DNA of 64,000 nucleotides from Margaritifera margaritifera (GCA_029931535.1 JAQPZY010001685.1:8996001-9060000); one strand, 5' to 3'; positions 13,256 to 25,779 are shown, numbered from the stretch's first letter. Numbers and translations: made by a program. The notes: generated from the sequence alone by a model not told the origin.

Positions 13256-13552
13256 AGAAAGCGAACATAGCTAATTTCACAATTCTGATAATGAATAAAA
13301 TAAATAAATAAACAACAATACATCATATCTGAATGAGAATTAATACGGCAAGTAATGACGGACCAACCTCAACTTTTGATGAATGATTCTAAATCCTTCT
13401 TAGCGGCATCGAATACCCTATTATTGTTTTGCACTTGATATAAAAAGGTAAATAATTGATACAGGATCGTACGGAAAGAAATTTATGAAAATTAGGAAAG
13501 AGCAAATTGTTGTGTTTTCTTAATTATCTATAATCTAAGAAACTTGTACATG
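13256..13552. other. Short spacer, nothing recognised
   Basis: Nothing recognised between two arrays. Confidence 0.5.
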
Positions 13553-14470
13553 CCAATTTAGTACAAAGACAAAGTACACATTTCAATTCCATGACTGTCG
13601 TTTAGTATAAAGGCAAAGTACACATTTCAATTCCATGACTGTCATTTAGTATAAAGACCAAGTACACATTTCAATTCCATGACTGTCATTTAGTACAAAG
13701 ACAAAGTACACATTTCAATTCCATGGCTGTCATTTAGTACAAAGACCAAGTACACATTTCAATTCCATGACTGTCATTTAGTACAAAGACCAAGTACACA
13801 TTTCAATTCCATGACTGGCATTTAGTATAAAGACAAAGTACACATTTCAATTCCATGACTGTCATTTAGTATAAAGACCAAGTACACATTTCAATTCCAT
13901 GACTGGCATTTAGTACAAAGACAAAGTACACATTTCAATTCCATGACTGTCATTTAGTACAAAGACAAAGTACGCATTTCAATTCCATGACTGTCATTTA
14001 GTATAAAGACCAAGTACACATTTCAATTCCATGACTGGCATTTAGTACAAAGACAAAGTACACATTTCAATTCCATGACTGGCATTTAGTACAAAGACCA
14101 AGTACACATTTCTATTCCATGACTGTCATTTAGTACAAAGACAAAGTACATATTTCAATTCCATGACTGTCATTTAGCATAAAGATCGAGTACACATTTC
14201 AATGCAGGGCCGTTTTAAGAGCTAGGTAAACTAGGCGGTCGCCTAGGGCGGCAAAATCTAGGGGGCGGCAAAAATCTGAATGAATAAAAGAAGAAAGAGA
14301 AATAGCGTAATAAAGAAGATAATAAGCGTCTAAAAATAGAAAGAGAGAAACAGAAGGAAAGATAATATGTACAATACTGAAGGTTCGCCTAGGGCGCCAA
14401 ATACCCTTGTGCCGGCCCTGATTCTATGACTGTCATTTAGTATGAAGACCAAGTACACCTTTCAGTTCCA
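13553..14470. repeat. Minisatellite, 45-bp unit, split by a MITE
   Basis: About 15 copies of a 45-bp unit containing agtacacatttcaattccat and gactgtcatttagta. The array is interrupted at 14205-14420 by a GC-rich insertion and resumes for about one unit. The frame is broken in every unit. Confidence 0.96.
14205..14420. mobile_element. hAT-like MITE inserted in the 45-bp array
   Basis: A 216-bp insertion starting cagggccg and ending cggccctg (perfect 8-bp terminal inverted repeats). It has GC-rich subterminal blocks (cgcctagggcg) around an AT-rich core and no ORF. The flanking 8-mers tttcaatg and attctatg match at 6 of 8 positions, compatible with a degraded hAT target duplication. The cagg...cctg ends also favour hAT. 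Confidence 0.85.
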
Positions 14471-15010
14471 TGAAGGTAATTCTGAAATTTTCAGTCTTAG
14501 TTTTGCACTTTTATCTATATCAAAAAGTTGAAAAAATAATGCCACTGATATTTTACAAAAATAAATATAGAAAATGAATGTTATATTCCAGGGTGCTCAG
14601 TTAGAAATTTTGACCAGTATATTTTGTGCAAGATTCCAGCATTCTGTTATATACCATCATAGTATGTTGGTACAATATTTTACATCTTGAAAAAGTTTTT
14701 TTTGTTCAGAAAGATACCATAATTTTTTTTACATACGACCATTTGTAGTAGCTACTTAGTCACCATTTGTAGAAATACTCAGAAATATGAATATATTGTC
14801 CTTCCTTTATCATACTATGATTCTATTTTAACTCAACGATTTTATGTAAGAATCAAGCAATGTTTTCCTTCTAGCTATTTTCCAAAAGGTTTTCTTGTGT
14901 ATTGTACGAGAAATTTTCCTCAAATTCATGTATATAATCCCTTAGGAAGCATTTATGTCAGCTGTTCTCAACATTAGGCGTAGGTGCTAGAATTTCACAA
15001 TGATGATCAA
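14471..15010. other. Intergenic or intron-like, nothing recognised
   Basis: AT-rich. It could be an intron upstream of the candidate exon at 15027, but that is inference only. Confidence 0.4.
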
Positions 15011-15026
15011 TAGACAATTTTTCTAG

Positions 15027-15517
15027 TGGGAAACCAACAAATGTCACCCTCTTTGGTTTCACTTCCGTTTCTAGCAATAGGTATTGATCACACGTATTCG
15101 AAACTATACGTTGAGTATAAAAAACCGCGGACGTTGAAATATTATGTAGAGAAATTGATTCCTGTCACAGTTATCACCAACCTATTTGTCCCTGTTCCAG
15201 ATGCTTGCGCACAAAACACAATATATTCTGACCAAACATACGAGCATTTTTTTTATTTTATCGCATCAACATCGGTTGGAAATAAAACACCTTTGAAGCA
15301 GTTTGACAGGGTACAAATGAAGATGACGCTACCTAGCTGTTTTGCTGCCATTCCTCGCACTGTCAAATTTAAAACCAGGATTGTTATGCATAATTCTCCA
15401 AAGCCTATGATCCCCTCCCCAACCCCCGAACCGATAGGAACACTGTTTATATTTATTCTTTTCCCTGCATATGTTGCATATTTAATCAAGTACATCAAAA
15501 ATGAATTGACACCTTAG
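15027..15517 (+). CDS. Candidate terminal exon, type I membrane protein (unknown)
   Basis: An open frame of about 163 codons runs from a pyrimidine-rich acceptor-like sequence (ttttctag at 15019-15026) to a stop at 15515-15517. It has no natural ATG at its start, so it reads as a last exon of a spliced gene. Residues 1-130 are mixed polar and hydrophobic with well-spread amino acids and no repeats. A proline-rich linker (SPTPEP) leads to a hydrophobic segment (TLFIFILFPAYVAYLI, about residues 138-153) and a short basic tail, KYIKNELTP. That layout fits an extracellular or lumenal domain with one C-terminal membrane anchor. The domain was not recognised. It is the only frame in the left 20 kb that is outside tandem repeats and has ordinary protein composition. 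It could still be a chance frame or a pseudogene. No other exon was found. Confidence 0.45.
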
Positions 15518-16282
15518 TTAACATGTCGTCATTTTTATATCTGAACGGTGATTTAATGATAATAGAAAATTAAATATTTAATGGATTTGAAAAGGCAATA
15601 CAGCTGCACTTATTATGACATTTTTATTACCGTAAAACATCTAAAAAGATTGTAAAATTAAGACGGATACACATTGCATAATATATCAAACAATGAATGT
15701 GAGAAATTCAAGAGTGGCTAAGTTATTTAGCAAAATGTATGTAATCAAAATATACAGATACTACGATTCCTTGTGACACGGAGCTTAGTGGCAATCTTAC
15801 ATTTTATTCAGATAAAATTATACAATAAAAATCAATATCCCCTTCATACTGACAGATAACTGAGAAAGTTTTATTATTCTAAAAGTTATTATTACAATTT
15901 TGATAGAATACGATAACGAATTAAAAAATCGTTTTACATATTCAAACTGTTCGCTACAAGATAAATCACTGTAAATGAAATGGAAGGTCGAGAGACACTA
16001 ACAGAATGACAGAAAAAGATGAATGTATATTTATATAAATTGTAAACTGTAAATTGGTAAGATTTTCTTTAAAGTGATGAAATTAATCAATAATTTAGAT
16101 TCAGCAATTTCCCAATTGCAGTTTGCAAATACATAATGTAAAGAAATATTGATCTGGTTTTAGTGTACGCGATACGAATTTACTGCAAATCTTTACACAT
16201 GTCAGTAATAAATTCTACCTATAATAGGAATTGGATAAAGCAAATCTGAACTAAAATAGCCCTAATTCATAACGACGTCACC
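15518..16282. other. Intergenic / possible 3' UTR
   Basis: AT-rich with no coding signal. An aataaa-type signal occurs at about 15825 (caataaaaat), which could serve the candidate exon, but such hexamers are common by chance at this base composition. Confidence 0.35.
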
Positions 16283-17243
16283 GATGTAAACATATGAGAG
16301 TAGGTTGACAGCGAATGGCAGTTCACAATAGCTACCTGACTGTGGAGATGGATATAAACATATGAGAGTAGGCTGACAGCGAATGGCAGTTCACAATAGC
16401 TACCTGACTGTGGAGATGGATATAAACATATGAGAGTAGGTTGACAGTGAATGGCAGTTCACAATAGCTACCTGACTGTGGAGATGGATGTAAACATATG
16501 AGAGTAGGTTGACAGCGAATGGCAGTTCACAATAGCTACCTGACTGTGGAGATGGATGTAAACATATGAGAGTAGGTTGACAGCGAATGGCAGTTCACAA
16601 TAGCTACCTGACTGTGGAGATGGATATAAACATATGAGAGTAGGTTGACAGCGAATGGCAGTTCACAATAGCTACCTGACTGTGGAGATGGATATAAACA
16701 TATGAGAGTAGGTTGACAGTGAATGGCAGTTCACAATAGCTACCTGACTGTGGAGAGGGATATAAACATATGAGAGTAGGTTGACAGTGAATGGCAGTTC
16801 ACAATAGCTACCTGACTGTGGAGATGGATGTAAACATATGAGAGTAGGTTGACAGTGAATGGCAGTTCACAATAGCTACCTGACTGTGGAGATGGATATA
16901 AACATATGAGAGTAGGTTGACAGCGAATGGCAGTTCACAATAGCTACCTGACTGTGGAGATGGATATAAACATATGAGAGTAGGTTGACAGCGAATGGCA
17001 GTTCACAATAGCTACCTGACTGTGGAGATGGATATAAACATATGAGAGTAGGTTGACAGCGAATGGCAGTTCACAATAGCTACCTGACTGTGGAGATGGA
17101 TATAAACATATGAGAGTAGGTTGACAGCGAATGGCAGTTCACAATAGCTACCTGACTGTGGAGATGGATATAAACATATGAGAGTAGGTTGACAGTGAAT
17201 GGCAGTTCACAATAGCTACCTGACTGTGGAGATGGATGTAAAT
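16283..17243. repeat. Minisatellite, 68-bp unit, about 14 copies
   Basis: Nearly identical units containing aacatatgagagtaggttga and cacaatagctacctgactg. Variants are few (gatgtaa/gatataa and gcgaatg/gtgaatg). It is unrelated in sequence to the other 68-bp array at 10150-13255. Confidence 0.98.
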
Positions 17244-17809
17244 AAGAATTATATTCAAGTTAATGCTATAAATTATCTTTATTATTGTTTGCAATGACTT
17301 ATATCATATATTTTCATCGAAAAGAATCCCATGGAGTTTAGTAAAAGTTACTTAAACTGTTATAACTGACCGTGAGTTTTGCATCTTCTAAGTCGAATTT
17401 TCTCGGTATATATTTCAGTTTTTTTTCTCAACTGTTAATTGGTTTACCATAATAAGGTCAGTGTTCAATATATGTTGGTCTCAATCAAGAAGTCTTTGAC
17501 CAATTTAAAATAGCGATACTTTTTGAGAAATGAAAAATGCTGACAGTTTATACACGGGCTTAAAAGTCAAAGGCTGGGTTCCATTTTTTGAAAACGTCAT
17601 CGGCAGGAAGACGATATGAGATTAATTTGAATGTAAAGTATTTTATGTATATAAATGCTGAATAATTTTTTTTCTTCATTTTTCTCACCAGGAATCTGAG
17701 TAAGAAAAATACGTACCAGGTACAATATTCTACAAATTATAAATGCTAATATTTCCATGGAAAATTTTGCTCAAGACATAATGATTTCACATTAAAAAAC
17801 ACAAATATT
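17244..17809. other. Intergenic, nothing recognised
   Basis: AT-rich DNA without a recognisable feature. Confidence 0.5.
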
Positions 17810-19288
17810 AATAGGTAAGTAGTCTTATGTGGAATATCCCATATGTATAGGTCAGTAGTCTTATGTGGGATATCTCATATTTATAGGTCAATAGTCTTAT
17901 GTGGGATATCCCATATTTATAGATCAATAGTCTTATGTGGGATATCCCATATTTATAGGTCAATAGTCTTATGTGGAATATCCCATATGTATAGGTCAGT
18001 AGTCTTATGTGGAATATCCAATATTTATAGGTCAGTAGTCTTATGTGGAATATTCCATATTTATAGGTCAGTAGTCTTACGTGGGATATCCCATATTTAT
18101 AGGTCAATAGTCTTATGTGAGATATCTCATATTTATAGGTCAGTAGTCTAATGTAGGATATCCCATATGTATAGGTAAGTACTCTTATGTGGGATATCCC
18201 ATATGTATAGGTCAGTAGTCTTATGTGGAGTATCCCATATGTATAGGCCAGTAGTCTTATGTGGGATATCCCATATGTATAGTTCAGTAGTCTCATGTGG
18301 GATATCCCATATTTATAGTTCAGTAGTCTTATGTGGGATATCCCATATTTATAGGTCAATAGTCTTATGTGGGGTATCCCATATTTATATGTCAATAGTC
18401 TTATGTGGAATACCCCATATTTATGGGTCAGTAGTCTTATGTGGGATATCCCATATTTATAGGTCAGTAGTCTTATGTGGGATATCTCATATTTATAGGT
18501 CAGTAGTTTTATGTGGGATATCCCATATTTATAGGTCAATAGTCTTATGTGGAATATTCCATATGTATGGGTCAGTAGTCTTATGTGGGATATCCCATAT
18601 TTAGAGTTCAGTAGTCTCATGTGGGATATCTCATATTTATAGGTCAGTAGTCTTATGTGGGATATCTCATAATTATAGGTCAATAGTCTTATGTGCAATA
18701 TCCCATATGTATGGGTCAGTAGACTTATGTGGGATATCCCATATTTAGAGTTCAGTAGTCTCATTTGGGATATCCCATATTTATGGGTCAGTTATCTTAT
18801 GTGGGATATCCCATATCTATAGGTCAGTAGTCTTATGTGGGATATCCCATATGTATAGGTCAGTAGTCTAATGTGGGATATCCCATATTTATAGTTCATT
18901 AGTCTTATGTTGGATATCTCATATTTATAGGTCAGTAGTCTAATGTGGGATATCCCATATTTATAGGTCAGTTTTCTTATGTAGGATATCCCATATGTAT
19001 AGTTCAGTAGTCATATGTAGGATATCTCATATTTATATGTCAATTGTCTTATGTGGGATATCTCATATTTATATGTCAATAGTCTTATGTCGAATATCCC
19101 ATATTTATGGGTCAGTAGACTTATGTGAGATATCCCATATTTATAGGTCAGTAGTCTTATGTGGGATATCCAATATGTATAGGTCAGTAGTCTTATGTGG
19201 GATATCCCATATGTATAGGTCAGTAGTCTTATGTGGGATATCCCATATTTACAGGTCAATAGTCTTATGTGGGATATCCCATGTGTCA
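17810..19288. repeat. Minisatellite, 36-bp unit, about 41 copies, dyad-rich
   Basis: The unit contains cagtagtcttatgtg and gggatatcccatat; gggatatccc is a perfect palindrome, so each copy carries a dyad. The period is 12 codons and stops are rare. Long frames therefore stay open on both strands: about 318 codons on minus, reading 12-residue repeats like RLLTYKYGISHI, and 102-137 codons on plus, reading like YRSVVLCGISHI. Opposite-strand frames both being open, and substitutions showing no codon-position bias by eye, argue against a real protein. Confidence 0.95.
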
Positions 19289-19746
19289 GATTGTGCAATT
19301 ATATCCCCTTTTAACAAAGAAAACTTCATAAATGTTCTTATTTTAAACATGGTCATTTGGTCACAGATACATAATTATTTACGAGCTAATGAACCAGCCT
19401 GTGTGTAGTTGAATATTAAATACAGTATTTAAAGAAAGACGGTCGCTGACTCGTTGAAAGTAGTCATCGGGGAAAGAATCAACTTTTTTTGTTTTCAAAA
19501 GAAGCCTTCATACGCAATAGTAGCATCACACCTATAATTCTTGTCATTTTTCCGCGCATACTGGATGTAAACGGAGAAATCCTACCGAGCAAGATTTTCA
19601 TAATGGGCACATACAAAGAAATTTAAAAAGAAAACAAAACAAAACAAAAAACAGTTGCACTTCTCACCACGAAATTATAGTAATTTTGCAAAATATTAGC
19701 ATTAAGGTCTGTGGGAGTTGAATTAATTATCTGGGCCCTTTTTTCG
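19289..19746. other. Intergenic, nothing recognised
   Basis: No feature seen apart from short A/C-rich runs near 19620-19650. Confidence 0.5.
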
Positions 19747-20515
19747 GTATCACAAATGGTTATGAATACAGACGGTATTACATATGGTTATGAATAAAGA
19801 CGGTATCACACATGATTATGAATACAGATGGTATTACATATGGTTATGAATACAGACGGTATTACATATGGTTGTGAATACAGACGGTATTACATATGGT
19901 TATGGATACAGACGGTATCACACATGGTTATGAATACAGACGGTATCACACATGGTTATGAATACAGACGGTATTACATATGGTTATGAATACAGGCGGT
20001 ATTACATATGGTTATGAATACAGACGGTATCACACATGGCTATGAATACAGACGGTATCAAACATGGTTATGAATACAGACGGTATCACACATGGTTATG
20101 AATACAGACGGTATCACACATGGTTATGAATACAGACGGTATCAAACATGGTTATGAATACAGACGGTATCACATATGGTTATGAATACAGACGGTATCA
20201 GACATGGTTATGAATACAGACGGTATCACACATGGTTATGAATACAGACGGTATCACACATGGTTATGAATACAGACGGTATCACATATGGTTATGAATA
20301 CAGACTGTATCACATATGGTTATGAATACAGACGGTATCACATATGGTTATAAATACAGACGGTATCATATATGGTTATGAATACAGACGGTATCACATA
20401 TGGTTATGAATACAGACGGTATCACATATGGTTATAGACGGTATCACACATGGTTATGAATACAGACGGTATCGCATATGGTTATGAATACAGACGGTAT
20501 CACACATGGTTATTA
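19747..20515. repeat. Minisatellite, 28-bp unit, about 27 copies
   Basis: The unit contains catggttatgaatacagacg followed by gtatcaca. Variants are cacacatgg, ttacatatgg and caaacatgg. One copy is shortened at about 20432. It is unrelated to the 28-bp array at 3293-5596. Confidence 0.97.
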
Positions 20516-20564
20516 CAAAGACAAGTCGATGATGCGTGCTTACAGATGATGATTTAGTTATATG

Positions 20565-20856
20565 GCTAGGTTAGCACTGGATTTAAATGCAAATCTAGGT
20601 TAGCACTGGATTTAAATACAAATCTAGGGTAGTACTGGATTGAAATGCAAATCTAGGTTAGCACTGGATTTAAATGCAGACCTAGGTTAGCACCGGATTG
20701 AAATGCAAATCTAGGTTAGCACTGGATTTAAATGCAAATCTAAGTTAGCACCGGATTTAAATGCAAATCTAGGTCAGCACTGGATTTCAAAGTAAGTGTA
20801 GGTCAGCACTGGATTTCAATGTAACTCTAGGTTAGCACCGGATTTCAATGCAAATC
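20565..20856. repeat. Minisatellite, 29-bp unit, about 10 copies
   Basis: Diverged copies containing ctaggttagcactggattta and aatgcaaat. The higher divergence suggests an older array than its neighbour. Confidence 0.95.
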
Positions 20857-22337
20857 CTGAAAATGAAACCACGGTAACAGTAATCACTGTTAAATCTACT
20901 CTTTGACAATTCTTCAATATATTTTTTTTTATATTTGTACCAAACATAAAGAACGCAAAATGTTAACAGCGACTAATAAGAAATCTATTAAAACCTATTT
21001 AAAACCTTCAATAAAATAGCACGAAAATCGTCTGAGAATAAAATGTTTGAAGACCTTCCAATTGCATAACCTCTTAAGAGTATGGTAACAGACTTAACAA
21101 ATGGATTGTAGGTAGTAACCTTGATCCTGCACTGAAGATTAAGGTTAATGCAATTTAAATACTAATACTAATACAAACACTAATAATTTATTTATTTATT
21201 TATTTTTTGTTCATGCAGAATTTGAGAGGGAGTTGCTCATGCCGTAGAGATTAGAGATGTTTGATTTCATAAAGAAAATATTAGCATTCAAAATATCCAG
21301 CATTGAGAAAGGGCAATCATTAAGATCTAAATGTAATTTGTTCGAGACCATAAAGTACGTGGATCGAAAAGGGTAATTTAATAATCGATATCTAATATCA
21401 AAGTTCTCTGAGAATATTTCAGATATATTCAAATATATACTAAACGAGATTTTAAGTCAAGATTGATCTTTTTTTCCGATAAGAAGCGTCGTGCGTTACG
21501 AATTATTCAAGTCTAAGCCATTACCGTTACAATACTACTGATTGTAAGCAGGACCTTGTAATCTAATTGATTTCCGCTGGTTTTAATATAAATGCTGCAT
21601 GCATCAACTTTCAGTTAGTGCTAAACAGATGGCTCATTCAAGCTGATGTTAAAGACAAAATTGATAGCATCTCTAATAAATTGTCTTTAGTGGATCTTGT
21701 AAGGAAAAAAAAAACATATCAAACTTAGCATTCGGATCATTAGGTTGATACCTTGTTAGAGGAGTGAAAATTAAAAACGATTTCGAAACAGCAGCTCAAT
21801 AGAACCATATGATTAACATTTTCAAGCTAGATAGTGGCTTTCACACTCCTCACAGCTCACGGTCTTTCAGATTATATCGCTGACGAACGATGTTTTGACC
21901 CCTAGGTCATCCAAGTATCAGTCCATCGTCTCTGCGCAGTAGCACATGAGCTCCTTGACTGCATCGTATCATATCTTCCTTCAGATTGAAATCCAATCAA
22001 AAACAACGGAAAGGAATCAGACTGTTTATGGCGGCTGAGATGCGATTCATTGTGACTTAATTGTTGCATTGTCTGCTCGCGAACTATCTTCTAACATCAT
22101 CGGCTTTGTGTTCCATAATTGCAAGTACAGAATTCTTGACTATTTATTCTTACGTATTACGCAGAATCTGCATTAAAACCATTTACAAGCGAAAATTACA
22201 GAATATGCATTCTAAAATATAGTATAAAATATAACATACAATATAGACATCACTGCACACTGTTTTCTCCATGTTGCATTTTACAACCATATTTACAGCA
22301 CTGAGATGTTGGTTATATATTAGCAAAGGGTGGTAAT
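20857..22337. other. Intergenic, nothing recognised
   Basis: AT-rich with a (TTTA)n patch at about 21190-21206. Short frames at 21211-21432 and 22183-22392 (minus) show no protein features worth calling. Confidence 0.45.
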
Positions 22338-22584
22338 CAGTGGTGTATTGGCCATTGGGCATACCGGGACAAATCGCTATGGGCCGCCGCAAAAAAATCC
22401 GTTTTTACCGGTGTTTTACTGGTGTGAGCAAAACCCCGGGCCTGTCCCGGCAGACCGCCGCATCGGTGGGCCGGTGGGCCGTCAAAAAATCCGTTTTTAC
22501 CGCTGTTTTACTGGTGTGAGCAAAACCCCGGGCCTGTCCCGGCAGATAAGTCCAGGGCCTAGTTGCTTACCCAGTACACTAGTG
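22338..22584. mobile_element. hAT-like MITE with internal duplication
   Basis: GC-rich element. The left end is cagtggtgta; the right end is tacactagtg. Flanking 8-mers are gtggtaat (22330-22337) and gtggtaac (22585-22592), a 7/8 match, so this is a good 8-bp hAT-type target-site duplication. Inside, a block of about 90 bp with ttttactggtgtgagc is present twice in tandem. A 94-codon frame across it is a composition artefact. Confidence 0.88.
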
Positions 22585-22668
22585 GTGGTAACCAAAGTTG
22601 AGGAGTCAGAGTAAATATTTTTTATTTAGAAGACAGACATAAAGAAGGAAAAAAATAACAACAAGAAC

Positions 22669-22742
22669 AATAATAATAATAATAATAACAATAATAATAA
22701 AATAATAATAATAATAATAACAATACTACTACTAATAATAAT
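22669..22742. repeat. Imperfect (AAT)n microsatellite
   Basis: A run of aat/aac/act triplets. It may be a decayed LINE tail, but no element body was recognised upstream. Confidence 0.9.
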
Positions 22743-23876
22743 CTGCTTTTCCTGGTGTGAACAATACTTAATGAAATTACTTTAATTCTACATACATAAA
22801 GTACTAGACATAACTATGCTGTACGTTTTGAGTAGCTTAATAACGTAAACAACTTAAAATTTCTCAAATGATTTAGCGTTTGATGAACCCACAATTATAT
22901 AAAACTTCAAAATTGTGTGATATTGTCATCAACATGATACCTAAGAAATTTCAAAGATAACCGTGCATTTTGAATCAGACATGGTAACATGTGTGAAGAG
23001 AATATAACAATAAAAGATACATATATGGATACAGTAAAAGTTATTTTCAATCCAGTCGGACCTTCAGCACTTATCGTTGTGTTTCGGACAGCAAATGAAT
23101 ATTTAATTTATGCATAATTTTGGAGTTAGACCAAATTTATCAGTCAGATTGCATTTAAATTTGATTGTATTTTCTGCCTTTAAATAAAGTCGACGAAACG
23201 TTTAATTTGCGTCAAAACTGTTTCCCAAAATTAAGCTCTGTTAATGAAGAAAACAGGATGCAGGACACTGACAGAACTTAGCATTTGTATATCGATGGTA
23301 CAGTCGCTTAAGAATGTGATAAACTGATCTTTCATCCAAGTGATCAAGAGTATATAAAGCCTATAAAGAAATGCCGAGAGAATGAAGTCGTCAATTGGAT
23401 TGTTAATACTTTTCAGTTCTTCATGTGCACTGCATAATTCCTTCATGTGCACTACATCATTCCTTCATGTGCACTACATCACCCATTATGAATTTGATAG
23501 GTACTGCAGTAAACGAGAGAAGAAACAAAATGTATTAAACTAAAACTTGCACGGATTGACACAAGCAAAACATGGCGTCATATATAACCAACATTTATTA
23601 AAAACTCTAAATCTTACGATCTTGAAAGAGCATATATCATAAATGAACCCAACCCATCAAGTGTTCTTTTCTAGAATTTTAATCCACTGTGCGTATCTAG
23701 TATGTACAACGTGTTAACCTATAGTCATCGCACCAACCATGTTGATTTGTATCCATGTATATTGTTCTTCGAGTGAGCTTTTAATCCGTGTTCTTTATTG
23801 TTAGAGAACAATGTTCGATGTACTTCAAAAGAACAATTTCAGATTCATACTGTGTACAATACCATGCAGTGGCGGG
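22743..23876. other. Intergenic; one three-copy 24-bp repeat
   Basis: No gene recognised. At 23417-23482 a unit of about 24 bp with cttcatgtgcact is present three times in tandem. Confidence 0.45.
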
Positions 23877-24126
23877 GCGAGGGGTAATTGCCCCCTGGGC
23901 GCCATGCTAAGGGGGCGCCGACGAGAGCTTTTTTTTGCAGCTAAAATTTTCGTAGTATTTCACCTCACCTTAGTGTAACGGGGGCAATTCTTCCCAAAAC
24001 TTATATTTAGATGGGGGTGGGGTGAGAAGAGGAGGATGGATGTTGTCAACTGACATAAAAACTGTTCTCTGTGGCGCCATTAAAGAACATTGCCCCCGGG
24101 CGCCTCGAACCATCGCGTCGCCACTT
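23877..24126. mobile_element. hAT-like MITE, family 1 copy A
   Basis: Starts cagtggcg and ends with an inverted gtcgccactt. Flanking 8-mers ataccatg and atatcatt match 6 of 8. The interior shares long stretches with the element at 28701-29013: a ttttttgcagctaaa block, then agtatttcacc, then gtgtaacgggggcaattctt. The two are therefore copies of one family. GC-rich ends (tgccccctggg) surround an AT-rich core. No ORF. Confidence 0.85.
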
Positions 24127-24890
24127 ATATCATTTATATAGGTAATACAATAACATAGAGTAAAAAGAAAAAATTTATCTTGTAATGTCAGAGGACATTA
24201 AATTCTCCAACAATGATTGCACATCGATCATTTGAAACTTTGCAAAGTTGGATTGAAAGCGACCCCAAAGAGTCCTTCTAGCAGGTAAAGGTAATGTCAT
24301 ATACAACTTAGGCAAAATCAATTTCATCTCCACTAATTTAACTAAATACAACAAAAAACCAGTGTAGACCCTTATTTCTTTGCAAAATGTGATCTTGTAA
24401 TGTTAGAGGACATACAATTCTCCAACACTTCACCTAACTTTAAATCCGTCAATTCTACTGATTTATCTTTGATAGGTATTTGGTAAGCATATAAATCTAG
24501 CGTGTTAAAACTCTAATTAACATTAACGCATGTCACGAAAAGCGTATCAAGGAAAATAAATGCAAGTTTTGGAATGTGCTTTACGGTCATGTAATTGAGT
24601 TTAACGTTGTTGAACATAACAAGAAACTGTATCGGAAGCCAACTAACGAAATCAAATTGGGAAAAGTTCACAGCACAAGTAAATTTTGATCAATTATTTC
24701 AAAAATTTGTAAAATTGATTTGAATATACTAAAAGCATGTCCGTTCATTTGACATAATTCAGTAAGGGTTCGTTTAACAGCTTCTGTATAGTGTATGTAG
24801 CCATGAAACAGTCCATGTACCGCCCAGAGTTTGTACATAAAATGAGATAAATTATAATATATATATTGTGTGTTAACAATTACTTGAATC

Positions 24891-24893
<3 letters not shown>
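24127..24893. other. Intergenic; dispersed repeat segments
   Basis: Two copies of a segment of about 35 bp (atcttgtaatgt-agaggacat) lie at about 24178 and 24392. The block 24645-24830 resembles 1505-1680. No gene seen. Confidence 0.5.

Positions 24894-24970
<77 letters not shown>
24894..24970. repeat. (AT)n microsatellite
   Basis: Pure AT dinucleotide run of about 75 bp. Confidence 0.98.
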
Positions 24971-24971
<1 letters not shown>

Positions 24972-25779
24972 GAAACTGAATGGCCGGTAATATATACGCT
25001 TATCAGTGTCAGCTTCCACCTTCTTCTCTAAGAAAATAAAACCAGAATGCCTTCATACCTTGCTGAAAATCTAATCACCATTTCACATTAATGTGTCTAA
25101 AATGAAATTCTCGTGCTTAACGAAGGAAAACATACATGATATACGGATTGAAGTACTAAGTCAGTGCAGGATTTGTGTATGTTAGAAATATATATATGGT
25201 ATGGTTCTATGAGATATGATGAAAACTGCAGAGAACTTGATTGAGTACAATGTCAAGACTAAACTATCGTAGTATAGTTTCAGCTACCTATGAAGCTTTC
25301 TTCTGGTAAGCAATTGTTCATCGAGCTCGGTTCCTTATTTTTTATGTTCAAAAAATTCTTCATAGTTCCGATTTCTTTGTTATTGAGTGAGAGACTATCC
25401 AAATGAACATTTTAAAACAATTACTGTATTATTATGTTAAAAATTAAACTTCTGGTCAATTGGTTAACACATTGTTGACAGCATTTGAGTTCAAGGCTAG
25501 TCTTGTTGATAATTATTCACAACAAATTTGGGTTTTTCCCACTAAAGTGACACAGATCCTGTTGATGTGGGTCATTCGAACGACGTACGTCCTGTTGCAT
25601 TGTGGGTTATTAGAATATGTGTATAAATACAGACTTGATACGCATTTATTCATTCCTATTTTTAAATCATTCCTGTTTTAAAATCAATCCTTGGGAATAT
25701 GTTTATGATCAGAGTTTTTAGCTGTGCTCTAGATATAATTTGAAAGGAATTATTTATTTGAACATTCATTGGAGTTACC

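Noticed and set aside
16283..17243. Possible relation to the other 68-bp array
   Set aside because: Unit lengths are equal but the sequences share no recognisable block; coincidence of length.
17808..18764. 318-codon minus-strand ORF
   Set aside because: Lies wholly in a 36-bp tandem array whose period is a multiple of 3. The opposite strand is also open, and the protein is a simple 12-residue repeat.
22330..22614. 94-codon Gly/Pro-rich ORF
   Set aside because: Falls inside a GC-rich hAT-like MITE with an internal duplication.
22669..22742. Possible LINE tail
   Set aside because: An (AAT)n-like run without any recognisable RT sequence upstream; kept only as a microsatellite.
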